From positions 419,846 through 483,845 of the forward strand of contig NZ_BMKK01000006.1 in assembly GCF_014644295.1 (NCBI RefSeq): a stretch of DNA of 64,000 bases. Direction: 5' to 3'. The translations under genes and the position numbers were made by a program. Origin of the DNA: Emticicia aquatilis. Lineage in GTDB: Bacteria > Bacteroidota > Bacteroidia > Cytophagales > Spirosomataceae. Within the stretch, counting starts at the first letter, position 1; each line of letters begins with the position of its first letter. The notes beneath the pieces were generated by a model. That model was given only the letters and a program-made list of their open reading frames with translations, did no database searches and had not been told where the DNA came from. Below are positions 26,946 through 36,207 of this stretch, piece after piece.

Positions 26946-27671
26946 CTATTCACCCACAACCATGTTATGATAGATGTTTTGTACGTCGTCGTCGTCTTCG
27001 AGTTTCTCGATAAGTTTCTCAATATCGGCTGCTTGCTCTTCTGTAAGCACTTTGGTATCGGTCGGAACTCGCTCGAAATCGGCATGTAGCAATTCGTAGC
27101 CTTTTTCTTCGAGGTGTTTTTGCAAAGCACCAAAGGCCGTAAATTCGCCATAAATATTGATTTGGTTGGCTTCTTCATCTAAAAATACCTCTTCCGCACC
27201 AAAATCAATGAGTTCAAATTCTAATTCTTCAATGTCAGTTTTTCCATCATTCGCAATTTTGAAAACCGATTTACGGTCGAAGATAAAATCCAACATTCCA
27301 GAAGTTCCGATACTGCCACCACATTTTGTAAAATAACTACGAATATTGGCAATGGAGCGGTTAGTATTATCGGTCGTACACTCTACCAAAATTGCTACAC
27401 CGTGTTGGCCGTAGCCTTCATACACCATTTCTTTATAATCTTCTTGGTCTTTTGAAGAAGCACGTTTGATGGCATTTTCAACGTTTGCTTTTGGCATGTT
27501 GGCTGCCTTGGCATTTTGAATAATCGCACGCAAACGAGAGTTACTGTTTGGGTCTGGCCCTGCTGATTTTACTGCAATCGCAATATCTTTACCAATTCTT
27601 GTAAAAGTTTTTGCCATCTGCCCCCAACGTTTCATCTTGCGGGCTTTTCTAAATTCAAACGCTCTTCCCAT
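26946..27671 (-). CDS. yebC: YebC/PmpR-family protein (TACO1 family)
   Basis: Cytoplasmic 241-residue protein of the universally conserved YebC family, which acts as a translation factor on difficult nascent chains (for example proline stretches) and was earlier described as a DNA-binding regulator. It begins MGRAFEFRKARKMKRWGQMAKTF, the Bacteroidetes version of the family start MGRGPSI..RK. It also contains FTRIGKDIAIAVKSAGPDPNSN and the conserved NMPKANVENAIKRAS, and ends with an acidic tail. Length is normal. It has its own terminator. Confidence 0.94.
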   Translation of the reverse strand: MGRAFEFRKARKMKRWGQMAKTFTRIGKDIAIAVKSAGPDPNSNSRLRAIIQNAKAANMPKANVENAIKRASSKDQEDYKEMVYEGYGQHGVAILVECTTDNTNRSIANIRSYFTKCGGSIGTSGMLDFIFDRKSVFKIANDGKTDIEELEFELIDFGAEEVFLDEEANQINIYGEFTAFGALQKHLEEKGYELLHADFERVPTDTKVLTEEQAADIEKLIEKLEDDDDVQNIYHNMVVGE

Positions 27672-27757
27672 TATTTATGAAAATTCTAATATTTTGTATG
27701 TCTTAATTTTGCTGCGAAATTATGAAATTTTACGCAAAAACGCACAAATATATTTTT

Positions 27758-27780
27758 AGTCGACAGTCTTTAGTTAGCAG
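27758..27780. repeat. AGTC-rich degenerate repeat, copy 2
   Basis: AGTCGACAGTCTTTAGTTAG then CAG; shares the AGTCGACAGT wording with the other copies. Intergenic, upstream of yebC. Confidence 0.35.
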
Positions 27781-27816
27781 TTTTCTTTGATAAATAATGC
27801 TCTTAACCATTTATAA

Positions 27817-27880
27817 ATCCTAAAAGGATGAAATGATTATAAAAAAAATAAGTAGTCGACATTATTAATCCCGAAGGGAT
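27817..27880. repeat. Two related mini-hairpins
   Basis: ATCCT-AAA-AGGAT and ATCCC-GAA-GGGAT, each followed by GA(A)(A)TGATT/GATATAATT and spaced 38 bases apart, appear to be two diverged copies of one short unit. Confidence 0.45.
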
Positions 27881-27926
27881 GATATAATTTTAACGTTGGT
27901 GTATGTTGGCAAGGTTAAACCTACAT

Positions 27927-27954
27927 TAGCGTCGGGTTTGCAAACCCGACGCTA
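27927..27954. repeat. Intergenic palindrome, family A copy 1
   Basis: A 28-bp perfect palindrome without loop; half-site TAGCGTCGGGTTTG. Its outer CAT(T)AGCG...CGCTATG and core GGGTTTGCAAACCC match the element at 36208-36251. Confidence 0.7.
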
Positions 27955-27976
27955 TGGAAATATGAATATCTACAAT

Positions 27977-28663
27977 TTATTTGGTTCGATAAGGTAAATT
28001 TTTAGCTACTTGATTGAGTAAACTCGTAGAAAGCTGGTGTGGCGTATCCATTCTGTTATTGGGTTGGTTAGAAAGAGCCGTTGACCAAACTAATTCGCCA
28101 CTTGCGGCATCAAAAAGCTTTACATCAGTTTCTACACCATCGTTGAACCTTGTATTGTTCATCATTACGGGCGAAATAGACATCGATCGGTCAGTTGGGC
28201 GACTGATTTTAACAACCAATTCGCCAAAAATAACGGCATCAACATCTAAAAGTTTCGCCAAATCAGCTTTATTCTGAAACTTTACATCTTCTAAGCGAAT
28301 ACCGTTTTCTGCTAAAACTTTGTTGGTGCGAGTAAAGTCTTGGAACGCAATTTCGTATCGACCTTTTTCTACTTGTTTCGCAACATTCATAAAAAACTCT
28401 TTTTGTGCATCAAGACTTGCTTCTCGCTCTTGTTTGCTGAAAGGGCGTCTTACTTGTTGAACTGGAATTCCTTTTTTCTCTTTTGAATAATCAAGTGGAT
28501 TCTGAAACTGAACCCCAAAAGGTAAAATGGCGACTTTTTTATGCGTATTTTTGATGGTAGAGAAGTTTTCGGCAACGAAATCTTTTGACGAAGCACAGCC
28601 AGTCAAAATCAAGGCGATAATTCCGAAAGCAAAAATGCTTTTATTTATGCTGAACGTTTTCAT
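27977..28663 (-). CDS. Lipoprotein with CsgG/GNA1162-like fold
   Basis: A 228-residue lipoprotein; the signal FGIIALILTGCASSKDF ends in a lipobox (LTGC). The mature part starts with VAILPFGVQF and carries LLDVDAVIFGELVVKISRP and VKLFDAASGELVWSTALS. These are the strand motifs of periplasmic CsgG/DUF799/GNA1162-type proteins, which assemble at the outer membrane. No curli or secretion partner is adjacent, so the process it serves is unknown. It is a stand-alone gene on the minus strand with palindromes on both sides. Confidence 0.75.
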   Translation of the reverse strand: MKTFSINKSIFAFGIIALILTGCASSKDFVAENFSTIKNTHKKVAILPFGVQFQNPLDYSKEKKGIPVQQVRRPFSKQEREASLDAQKEFFMNVAKQVEKGRYEIAFQDFTRTNKVLAENGIRLEDVKFQNKADLAKLLDVDAVIFGELVVKISRPTDRSMSISPVMMNNTRFNDGVETDVKLFDAASGELVWSTALSNQPNNRMDTPHQLSTSLLNQVAKNLPYRTK

Positions 28664-28686
28664 TTTTAAAATTGGTTTTATGGTGG

Positions 28687-28719
28687 AAGGAAGGCTTCGC
28701 TTTAAGCGAAGCCTTCCTT
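28687..28719. repeat. Intergenic palindrome, family B copy 1
   Basis: AAGGAAGGCTTCGCTT and its exact reverse complement around a single central T (33 nt). It is nearly identical to the element at 54640-54672, 26 kb away. Confidence 0.7.
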
Positions 28720-28797
28720 AGAAAGATACTTTGTTTATTATTAATGAAATTTATGTTCTAAAAGTTGTATTGAAAAATAAATAATTGAAGCCAGCCC

Positions 28798-29865
28798 TTG
28801 CAGCGAAAAATCATACATATTGATATGGACGCATTTTTTGCGTCAGTTGAGCAGCGTGATTTTGTAGAATTGCGTGGAAAACCCGTGGCCGTAGGTGGAA
28901 GTAGTGAGCGTGGTGTGGTAGCGGCGGCCAGCTACGAAGCCAGAAAGTTTGGTGTTCGTTCGGCCATGTCTTCACGGATTGCGAAGCAAAAATGCCCGAA
29001 TCTGATTTTCGTAAAACCTCGTTTTGAAGTTTATAAACAAGTTTCGAGAGAAATCCGTGAGATTTTTCTGGAATACACGCCTTTGGTTGAGCCGCTTTCG
29101 CTCGATGAGGCTTATTTGGATGTAACCGAAAATTTGAAGGGAATTTCGACCGCCACCGAAATTGCCCAAGAAATAAAAGTCAGAATCAAAGAAAAAACCA
29201 CCCTTACGGCTTCGGCGGGAGTTTCGGTTAATAAATTTTTGGCAAAAATCGCCTCCGATTACCGCAAACCAGATGGACTTTTTGTAATAAAACCTTCGCA
29301 AGCCGAGGCTTTTGTAGAAACGCTTGAAATTAGTAAATTTCATGGAATTGGTAGAGTTACGGCCGAAAAAATGCACAAAATGGGCATTTTCACTGGAAAA
29401 GATTTACGAACAAAAAGTTTAGAGTTTTTGGTCAATAATTTCGGAAAAGTTGGGCGGTATTATTTTGATATTGCTCGTGGAGTTGATAATCGAGCGGTAA
29501 ACCCCGATAGTATCAGAAAATCGGTAGGAGTAGAAAACACTTTCGACCGAGATTTGACCGAACCCGATGACCTTTACCTCGAACTCGATGATATTATCAA
29601 ACAACTTTGGCGAAGAATGCAGCGAGCCAATGCTTTCGGAAAAAGTATTACCCTAAAAATAAAATTTGCCGATTTTGAGAGCATTACTCGCAGTCGCACT
29701 ACGCAAATTGCGGTTTTTGAAAAAGATTTTTTGGCGAAAATCGCTTACGAAATGCTCAATAATCTACTTCCGATGCCCAAGGGTGTGCGTTTGATGGGCG
29801 TATCTTTCTCAAATCTTGAATTTGCTGATGAAATGATTGGGCGTCAGCTTACGCTAAGTTTCTGA
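28798..29865 (+). CDS. dinB: DNA polymerase IV
   Basis: Y-family translesion polymerase of 355 residues. It begins MQRKIIHIDMDAFFASVEQRD, with the first metal-binding Asp in HIDMDAFF and the catalytic SLDEAYLDV motif further on. The thumb helix-hairpin-helix (SKFHGIGRVTAEKMHKMGI) and the C-terminal little-finger domain are complete. There is no ATG: an in-frame TGA four codons upstream forces the TTG at 28798 as the start, and this places the N-terminus exactly where E. coli DinB begins. Recruitment by the beta clamp through a C-terminal tail is typical; the ending LTLSF could serve. No SOS box was sought successfully. Confidence 0.94.
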   Translation: MQRKIIHIDMDAFFASVEQRDFVELRGKPVAVGGSSERGVVAAASYEARKFGVRSAMSSRIAKQKCPNLIFVKPRFEVYKQVSREIREIFLEYTPLVEPLSLDEAYLDVTENLKGISTATEIAQEIKVRIKEKTTLTASAGVSVNKFLAKIASDYRKPDGLFVIKPSQAEAFVETLEISKFHGIGRVTAEKMHKMGIFTGKDLRTKSLEFLVNNFGKVGRYYFDIARGVDNRAVNPDSIRKSVGVENTFDRDLTEPDDLYLELDDIIKQLWRRMQRANAFGKSITLKIKFADFESITRSRTTQIAVFEKDFLAKIAYEMLNNLLPMPKGVRLMGVSFSNLEFADEMIGRQLTLSF

Positions 29866-29937
29866 TTCTTTGCTCAAAATCTTCGAGTTTTAAATCTAAA
29901 CCATTTAATTTGTGCGGTTAAAACTCTAATCTATCCA

Positions 29938-32900
29938 ATGACCGAATCAACTTATCAACAACTACAAATATCAACCTCACTTGCCGAACAAATTGCTTTT
30001 GAGTTTTTCAATATTAAAGGAATTGTAAGCCCTTTGGCGGGTGAAATTGACTTTAATTTTAAAATCACCAGTTCGGAGAAATCGTATATTCTAAAAGTAA
30101 GTCGCCCCGATGCGGCTCTCGAATACCTGACTTTTCAAGACGAATTACTGAAACACCTCGAAAAAAAATCACCCAATTTTAAGTATCCAAAATCTTTTAG
30201 AAATACTGATAATCAAGGCATTTTCGACTATATTGATGCTCACGGGAATAACAGAAAAGTACGACTTTTGGAATGGATTGATGGACATTTATATTCGGCT
30301 GTAAACCCAAAAAGTGAAAGTCTGAGGTTTTCGCTTGGCCAAAAATGCGGACAAATAACCAACGCACTTTTAGACTTTAATCATGCGTTGGCACATCGAA
30401 CTTTCGACTGGAATTTGGCTGATGCTCTCTGGGTAGAACAATATGTTGGGCTATTTTCAGAAAAAGAACTCGAAATCATCAGTTTTTTCATTGAGAAATT
30501 CAAAGCTATTCAGCCACAGTATCAAAAACTCAGAAAAAGTACGATTCATAACGATGCCAATGATAATAACATCATCGTTTCGCATCAATTACAAAATCCA
30601 AGCGTTGAGGCTATTATCGACTACGGTGATAGCGTTTATTCGCAGATTATCAATGATTTATCGGTCGTTTTGGCTTACGGAATCATGGATTTTGAGCAAC
30701 CTCTGGAAGCCGCAAAAGCAATCATCTCGGGTTATCATCAGCAATTCCCGCTTTTAGACGAAGAATTGCAGGTGCTTTACACCACAACTGCCATGCGGTT
30801 GGTGATTAGTGTCACGAAATCGGCCATTAATAAAAAGAAAGAACCCGAAAATGACTATTTGCTCATCAGCGAAAAATCTGCTTGGCGGCTTTTAGAGCAG
30901 TGGAAAAATATTTCGGAAAGTTACGCCTATTACACTTTCAGAAGTGCTTGTGGAATGACTCCTTGCAGCACCTACGAAACGTTTGTTAATTATGCTCAAA
31001 ACTCCAATTGGACAATTGAAGATTTGATTCCCGAAAGCAAAAACAAAATCATCACCCCGCTTGATTTATCCATAGCTTCGACCTTTATTGGCAACTTCAG
31101 TAATTACATCAATTCGGTGGCACTCGATGATAAAATCAGTCGAAAAGTGAGGGAAGAAAACGTGCTTTTGGTGGGCGGTTATGGCGAAGCACGGCCGATT
31201 TACACAACCGATGCTTTCAAGATAAAAACCAACGAAGGCTACGAGCATCGCACGATTCATATCGGTGTTGATTTTTGGACGTTAGCTCATACGGCCGTAC
31301 ATGCTTTGGAAGATGGTGAAGTTTTTAGCTGCCACAATAATGACCACCCAAAAGATTACGGCCCAACACTTATTCTGAGACATCAACTCAACGATTTGGT
31401 GTTTTATACGCTTTATGGGCATCTGACAAAAGAAAGTTTAGCTGATAAATTTATAGGAAAAGCCATCAAAAAAGGCGAAAAAATAGCCCAAATTGGCGTT
31501 GAAGCCGAGAATGGAGCGTGGTCACCGCATTTACATTTTCAGATAATTTTAGATATGTTGGGGCATGAAAATGACTTTATTGGCGTTTCGAGTCCGAGTA
31601 ATTGGCCGATTTTTTCGAGTATTTGTCCTGACCCGAATCTTCTTTTCAAAACGCCATTACTTAATTCAAAAAAACGCATCGACCAGCTCGACCAAATCAA
31701 TTATCGAAAACAGCATTTGGGTAAAAGTCTGAGTTTATCTTATGACAAACCGCTGAAAATTGTCAGAGGCGAAATGCAATATTTAATTGATGAATTTGGA
31801 CAAAAATACCTCGATACTGTCAATAACGTAGCTCATGCGGGTCACGAACATCCAAAAGTTGTAGAGGCTGGGCAGCAACAAATGGCGGTTTTGAATACCA
31901 ATACTCGTTATCTAAATGATGAAATACTGGCGTTTGCCGAAGAATTACTCGCTACTTTTCCCGAAGAATTATCGGTGCTGCATTTTGTAAATTCGGGTAG
32001 CGAAGCCAACGAACTGGCTCTCCGTATGGCCAAAGCCATGACTGGCGAAAAAGACATAATTGCCTTAGAAATTGGCTATCACGGAAACACGCAGGGGTGC
32101 ATAGACATCAGTTCGTATAAATTTGATGGAAAAGGCGGTAAAGGTTGCCCCGAAAATACGCATATCGTACCGCTGCCCGATGCTTTCCGAGGAATCTATC
32201 AAGGCGAAAACACGGGAGAAAAATACACCAAACACGTCGAAGAGGCGATTCTGAAAGTACAATCAAAAAATAGAAATGTAGCGGCTTTTATTGCCGAGAG
32301 CATCGTGAGTTGTGGTGGTCAAATTGATTTGCCCGAAGGCTATCTAAAAGAGGCTTACCGCTACGTACGTGAGGCGGGCGGCGTTTGTATTGCCGATGAG
32401 GTTCAAGTTGGTTTTGGGCGAGTTGGCAAAGCCTTTTGGGGCTTTCAGTTGCAAGGTGTAGTGCCTGACATCGTTACGATGGGAAAACCAATCGGCAACG
32501 GACACCCACTGGCGGCTGTTGTCTGCACAAGAGCGGTGGCCGATGCTTTTGCCAATGGCATGGAATATTTCAATACTTTTGGCGGAAATCCTGTTTCGTG
32601 TGCTATCGGGCGACAAGTTTTGCAGGTAATCAAAGAAGACAAACTCCAAGAAAATGCCTTAGAAGTTGGCGAATACCTAAAAAAGCAGCTTAAAAACCTA
32701 CAACAAAGCTATCCGATTATAGCAGATGTGAGAGGCGAAGGTTTGTTTTTGGGAATAGAATTGGTGGATGAAAACAAAACGCCATTACCCGATGAAACCA
32801 ATTATTTGGCCAACCGCATGAAAGATTTTAAGATTCTGATGAGTGTAGATGGCCCGCAGCACAATGTACTTAAAATTAAGCCACCCATGTGTTTTTCAAA

Positions 32901-32967
32901 AGCCAATGCCGATTACATGCTGGAGGTTTTGACACAGGTTTTGAACGAGAGTTTTATGGAATTTTAA
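29938..32967 (+). CDS. Fusion: APH-type kinase, M23 peptidase, class III aminotransferase/phospholyase
   Basis: A 1009-residue three-domain protein. Domain 1 (about 20-330) is an aminoglycoside/choline-kinase-like phosphotransferase with His204-Asn-Asp206 in IHNDANDNN and the DFG-like IIDYGD (Asp228). Domain 2 (about 430-560) is an M23/LytM-type peptidase with all visible zinc residues: His441 and Asp445 in HIGVD, and His531/His533 in PHLHF. Domain 3 (about 600-1005) is a class III PLP aminotransferase with cofactor Lys850 in TMGKPIGNG and Asp in [10 protein letters not shown]. Hydroxylysine kinase and the phospho-lyases for phosphoethanolamine/phosphohydroxylysine pair the same kinase and PLP families, so phosphorylation followed by phosphate elimination of an amino alcohol is the favoured idea. 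The peptidase domain could supply or sense a wall-derived substrate. Transaminase activity is the alternative. Confidence 0.88.
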   Translation: MTESTYQQLQISTSLAEQIAFEFFNIKGIVSPLAGEIDFNFKITSSEKSYILKVSRPDAALEYLTFQDELLKHLEKKSPNFKYPKSFRNTDNQGIFDYIDAHGNNRKVRLLEWIDGHLYSAVNPKSESLRFSLGQKCGQITNALLDFNHALAHRTFDWNLADALWVEQYVGLFSEKELEIISFFIEKFKAIQPQYQKLRKSTIHNDANDNNIIVSHQLQNPSVEAIIDYGDSVYSQIINDLSVVLAYGIMDFEQPLEAAKAIISGYHQQFPLLDEELQVLYTTTAMRLVISVTKSAINKKKEPENDYLLISEKSAWRLLEQWKNISESYAYYTFRSACGMTPCSTYETFVNYAQNSNWTIEDLIPESKNKIITPLDLSIASTFIGNFSNYINSVALDDKISRKVREENVLLVGGYGEARPIYTTDAFKIKTNEGYEHRTIHIGVDFWTLAHTAVHALEDGEVFSCHNNDHPKDYGPTLILRHQLNDLVFYTLYGHLTKESLADKFIGKAIKKGEKIAQIGVEAENGAWSPHLHFQIILDMLGHENDFIGVSSPSNWPIFSSICPDPNLLFKTPLLNSKKRIDQLDQINYRKQHLGKSLSLSYDKPLKIVRGEMQYLIDEFGQKYLDTVNNVAHAGHEHPKVVEAGQQQMAVLNTNTRYLNDEILAFAEELLATFPEELSVLHFVNSGSEANELALRMAKAMTGEKDIIALEIGYHGNTQGCIDISSYKFDGKGGKGCPENTHIVPLPDAFRGIYQGENTGEKYTKHVEEAILKVQSKNRNVAAFIAESIVSCGGQIDLPEGYLKEAYRYVREAGGVCIADEVQVGFGRVGKAFWGFQLQGVVPDIVTMGKPIGNGHPLAAVVCTRAVADAFANGMEYFNTFGGNPVSCAIGRQVLQVIKEDKLQENALEVGEYLKKQLKNLQQSYPIIADVRGEGLFLGIELVDENKTPLPDETNYLANRMKDFKILMSVDGPQHNVLKIKPPMCFSKANADYMLEVLTQVLNESFMEF

Positions 32968-32969
32968 GC

Positions 32970-33009
32970 AAAACCAGCAATGTCATTTAATATTGACATT
33001 GCTGGTTTT
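32970..33009. terminator. Shared terminator of convergent genes
   Basis: A perfect 16-bp stem (AAAACCAGCAATGTCA / TGACATTGCTGGTTTT) with an 8-nt loop lies three bases after the fusion-gene stop and six bases before the stop of the convergent lipoprotein gene. T-runs occur on both strands. Confidence 0.85.
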
Positions 33010-33015
33010 ATTTCA

Positions 33016-33501
33016 TTAACGACTAAAATTATAACCAAATGTGTAAGTTTTGCCATTTTCTACATAAGTTTCAATAACTTTTAGCGAGGTAGAAGTCAGC
33101 TCATTTATTTGCCAAATCGAATCATCGCTTGAATTAGAACTTGTCTTAATTCTAATTACACTCTCACTTGTTTCAAATGCCCAAGTGCCTTGCGAGTATA
33201 TTTGCGGGTCGGATGGGTCGCATTTAGAGGCACCCTCATCGTGAGTAAATTTATTGGCAGAAGTAAACGTATAAATATCATCTTGCCAGCATTTGGGGGC
33301 TTTAGTAAAATAATCACCGTTGATTGGTTTTCCATCGCCAAAAATATCATAAGCAGGAGTAACCGTCCCAGCCACCCATTTCCAAGGACTACTTGTAAGC
33401 ATTTCAGTACGGGTTGGAGGAGTAGGTTCTGTGGCTTTCTTACAAGCAGCAGCAAAAAGCAGTATCGAGAAAGTTACATAAAGGGTAATTTGTTTTTTCA
33501 T
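33016..33501 (-). CDS. Small lipoprotein, lipocalin-like
   Basis: A 161-residue lipoprotein. The ATG at 33501 (MKKQITLYVTFSILLFAAACKK) gives a clean lipobox with Cys20; the longer frame back to 33558 would run into the next promoter region. The body has beta-strand motifs LTSSPWKWVAG ... DDIYTFTSANKFTHDEG ... YSQGTWAFETSESVIRIKTS ... LTSTSLKVIE, the pattern of Bacteroidetes lipocalin-like/DUF5004 lipoproteins. It is transcribed divergently from the histidine kinase, with an 87-base gap that contains the dyad also found before the response regulator. It may therefore be a target of that system. Ligand unknown. Confidence 0.78.
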   Translation of the reverse strand: MKKQITLYVTFSILLFAAACKKATEPTPPTRTEMLTSSPWKWVAGTVTPAYDIFGDGKPINGDYFTKAPKCWQDDIYTFTSANKFTHDEGASKCDPSDPQIYSQGTWAFETSESVIRIKTSSNSSDDSIWQINELTSTSLKVIETYVENGKTYTFGYNFSR

Positions 33502-33556
33502 GGTTTTACGAATTTTGATTAATGCAACAAAATTCATAAATTCACCATTCGACTTC

Positions 33557-33576
33557 AATACGACAAATAACGTATT
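33557..33576. promoter_or_regulatory. 20-bp dyad, copy 1 (kinase/lipoprotein divergent region)
   Basis: AATACGACAAATAACGTATT: half-sites AATACG and CGTATT 8 bases apart. It is 18 of 20 identical to copy 2 at 35418-35437. It ends 12 bases before the kinase ATG and lies between divergent genes. Candidate binding site of the cognate response regulator. Confidence 0.55.
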
Positions 33577-33588
33577 TTGTCCTTTTCC

Positions 33589-35418
33589 ATGAAAATAACT
33601 GTTGTACTCTGTATTTTATATTTACTCGGTTGCCAATTCGTTTCAGCCCAAAAAGAGCAAAAAAACTCAGTTTGGTATCTAAAAGATGCTCGTTCAAACT
33701 TTACGATTGATAGCCTCTTAAAGAAAAACAAAGATTTTAGTTTTCTTCCAAAAGTTGAGCATAGTTTCGGGCACGATAATGTGCCTTTTTGGTTTAAGGT
33801 TGCTATAAAAAATGAAGATTCGGTTGCCCAAAAGAAACTACTCGAAGTTGACTATGCGTATTTAGATGAAGTAAATCTTTTTTTGCTTAAAAATGACCAA
33901 ATAATCTACGAATCAGATACCCTTGGCTGGGCATTTCCTTATCATAAACGTATCTTCAAACACTATAATCCTGTTTTTCCTATCAGTATTGAAGCCAAAA
34001 GTACTCAAATAGTCTATTTACGTATTTATCGACATTCCCTTTCAATGATTGCTCCGATAAAAGTTTGGAACGAAGCAGATTTTTATGAAAACGAAATTAA
34101 ACGTAAGTTCTTTTGGGGTGGTTTTGGAGGAATCTTAGCTTTTGCAACATTACTTGGTTTAATACTTTTCGCTGCTTTACATCAAAAAACATATCTTTTT
34201 TATTCCCTCTATGTACTGATGTCGTTGCTTTATATCTTTTTAAACAAAGGCTTGTTTTTGGAGTATTATCAAAATGGTTTTTGGGGTATCTACGGTAAAA
34301 ACGTTAGGCAGTTATTTCTGAACCTACAAGTGCTTTTTATTTTGTTTTTTATTAGGTCTTACCTATACGGCAATTACAAATTCCCACCCTTGATACTTGT
34401 TGGTTTTAGGTTTTGCATTTTTCTGAATCTCATTGCGATACCCATGCTATGGTATGAAAAATACGCTGGTGAACATAATATTTTCATCCCAACATCAGCA
34501 AGAGTGTTATTTCCGATTGCTTTTTTGTTGCCAATTATTTTTAGTTTTTTCTTAGTTTTTTATAATTTATACAAAAAAATAGAAGTTTTAGGAAGCCAAA
34601 TCTATCTCATTGGTATTACACCATTGGTTGTTTTGTCAACTTTTTCGATTCCTCGCAACTACGGACTTTTCCCCAATCACTGGCTTCTCGAAACCGAAGG
34701 AATCATGTTATTTTACCTTTTTGAAATCGTGGTTCTGTCGATAGGTTTGGGAATACGCTATAAAAAACTTCGAGACGAAAAAGAATACCAACAAAAACTC
34801 GTTTATGAAGGCCAACTAAAATTGCTTCAAGAAAGAGCTAATATTTCCCGTGACCTACACGATAACGTGGGTTCTCAGCTCTCGGTCATTTCATCAAGTT
34901 TAGATAACATCGGTTTTTTAGCCGAAAAACAAAAACTAACTTCCGAAAAAGTAGAAAGCGTCAATGAGTTTGTGCGTGAAGCGATTCAAAGTTTGAGAGA
35001 TACTATTTGGGCAACTAATCAAGAAACTTTTTCATTGGCTGAGTTTCGGGCGAGAGTGCAGCAATATATTCATAAATATTATCAGTCTGAAACTTGTCAA
35101 ATCATAGTAAGTTTCGATGAAACCGAAAAAACACTGAATTCTACAAAAACGCTTAACCTTTTTCGAATCATTCAAGAAGCCCTCAATAATGCCGTAAAAT
35201 ATGCCAACTCGACACTAATCTCGGTAAACTTAGAGATATTCAAAGAGCAAATTTGCTTAGAAATCGTTGATAACGGAAAGGGCTTTGATGTAGAAAAAAC
35301 TAAAGAAGACCCGCATTATGGTTTGCTAAATATGCAAAAAAGAGTGAATGAGATTGGTGGAGAATTAACTATAAAATCAAAAATTGGGGAAGGAACAAAA
35401 ATCGAAGTGATTCTCTAA
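33589..35418 (+). CDS. 7TMR-DISM sensor histidine kinase
   Basis: Membrane sensor of 609 residues. The ATG at 33589 (MKITVVLCILYLLGCQFVSAQ) starts a signal peptide; a TTG four codons earlier is the only alternative. A periplasmic 7TMR-DISM type-2 sensing domain covers about 25-180. Seven transmembrane helices follow (about 185-390), then a short coiled linker and a HisKA_3 dimerisation domain with phospho-acceptor His424 in ISRDLHDNVGSQL. The HATPase domain has an N-box (RIIQEALNNAVKYAN) and G1 box (DNGKGFD). It forms an operon with the NarL-type regulator that begins 78 bases downstream. Sensors with DISM2 domains are thought to bind carbohydrate-like ligands; the actual signal is unknown. 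Confidence 0.94.
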   Translation: MKITVVLCILYLLGCQFVSAQKEQKNSVWYLKDARSNFTIDSLLKKNKDFSFLPKVEHSFGHDNVPFWFKVAIKNEDSVAQKKLLEVDYAYLDEVNLFLLKNDQIIYESDTLGWAFPYHKRIFKHYNPVFPISIEAKSTQIVYLRIYRHSLSMIAPIKVWNEADFYENEIKRKFFWGGFGGILAFATLLGLILFAALHQKTYLFYSLYVLMSLLYIFLNKGLFLEYYQNGFWGIYGKNVRQLFLNLQVLFILFFIRSYLYGNYKFPPLILVGFRFCIFLNLIAIPMLWYEKYAGEHNIFIPTSARVLFPIAFLLPIIFSFFLVFYNLYKKIEVLGSQIYLIGITPLVVLSTFSIPRNYGLFPNHWLLETEGIMLFYLFEIVVLSIGLGIRYKKLRDEKEYQQKLVYEGQLKLLQERANISRDLHDNVGSQLSVISSSLDNIGFLAEKQKLTSEKVESVNEFVREAIQSLRDTIWATNQETFSLAEFRARVQQYIHKYYQSETCQIIVSFDETEKTLNSTKTLNLFRIIQEALNNAVKYANSTLISVNLEIFKEQICLEIVDNGKGFDVEKTKEDPHYGLLNMQKRVNEIGGELTIKSKIGEGTKIEVIL

Positions 35419-35437
35419 ATACGATAAATGACGTATT
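35418..35437. promoter_or_regulatory. 20-bp dyad, copy 2 (before the response regulator)
   Basis: AATACGATAAATGACGTATT, starting on the last base of the kinase stop and ending 59 bases before the regulator ATG. It has the same half-sites and spacing as copy 1, with two differences, both in the spacer. Confidence 0.55.
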
Positions 35438-35496
35438 GAATTTTGTTCATTGATTGTTGAGTTTTGTAAAATCAAAACACCACTAAATTAGAATAA

Positions 35497-36168
35497 ATGC
35501 CAATCAGAATAGCCATCATAGACGATAACATCAATTTATTGCGAAGTATTTCTCAGAATCTTTCAAATTTTGAAGAAGTTACGCTCGTCTTTAAGGCTAT
35601 GAATGGGCGTGACGCCGTTTCGCTTACCGAAACCGAACAACCCGAAGTGATTTTGATGGATATAGAAATGCCAGATATGGACGGCATTGAAGCCACTCGG
35701 CTCATAAAAGCGAAGTTTCCGAACATAAAAATAATCATGGTGACGGTTTTTGACCGTGATGATAAAATTTTTGAAGCCATTAAAGCAGGAGCATCAGGCT
35801 ATTTGATGAAAGATGAAAAACCGTCAAGAATTATAGCGGCCATCGAAGAAGCAGTTGAGGGTGGAGCTCCAATGTCGCCCACAATTGCCCTAAAAACTCT
35901 CCAGATACTACGTCAGCAAGTAGTGGTTGGCGAAAAAACTATCCAAAACCTTGATTCGGTTGCTTCTCCCGAATCGTTTAATTTATCAAAACGAGAGTTT
36001 GAAATCTTAGAGAAAATTGCAGAAGGTATTACTTATCAACAAATTGGCGATAAGTTGTTTATAAGTGCCAAAACCGTGAGAAAACACATCGAACATATCT
36101 ACGAAAAACTGCAAGTTCATACAAAATTTGAAGCCATAAAACTCGGGCGGCAAAATCATTGGTTTTAA
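35497..36168 (+). CDS. NarL/FixJ-type response regulator
   Basis: A 223-residue DNA-binding regulator, cognate to the kinase upstream. The receiver domain (1-125) has acidic pair IIDDN, phospho-acceptor Asp55 in VILMDIEMPDMDG, the Thr in VTVFD and Lys in YLMKDEKPS. The LuxR-type helix-turn-helix (about 155-220) reads LSKREFEILEKIAEGITYQQIG...FISAKTVRKHIEHIYEKL. The domain order and length are normal. The repeated 20-bp dyad upstream of both genes of this pair is a natural candidate for its own site, giving autoregulation. Confidence 0.95.
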   Translation: MPIRIAIIDDNINLLRSISQNLSNFEEVTLVFKAMNGRDAVSLTETEQPEVILMDIEMPDMDGIEATRLIKAKFPNIKIIMVTVFDRDDKIFEAIKAGASGYLMKDEKPSRIIAAIEEAVEGGAPMSPTIALKTLQILRQQVVVGEKTIQNLDSVASPESFNLSKREFEILEKIAEGITYQQIGDKLFISAKTVRKHIEHIYEKLQVHTKFEAIKLGRQNHWF

Positions 36169-36170
36169 AC

Positions 36171-36206
36171 AAAAAAGCCTCTCACAATTAAGTAAGAGGC
36201 TTTTTT
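36171..36206 (+). terminator. Terminator of the two-component operon
   Basis: AAAAAAGCCTCT / AGAGGCTTTTTT form a 12-bp stem with a 12-nt loop, immediately after the regulator stop. It is followed directly by a family A palindrome. Confidence 0.85.
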
Positions 36207-36207
36207 G

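Larger units (their letters stand above)
27672..27976. other. 305-base gene-free stretch with several short repeats
   Basis: No coding sequence is apparent. It holds an AGTC-rich repeat (27758-27780), two small related hairpins ATCCTAAAAGGAT (27817-27829) and ATCCCGAAGGGAT (27868-27880), and a family A palindrome (27927-27954). The rest is A/T-rich. Confidence 0.6.
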
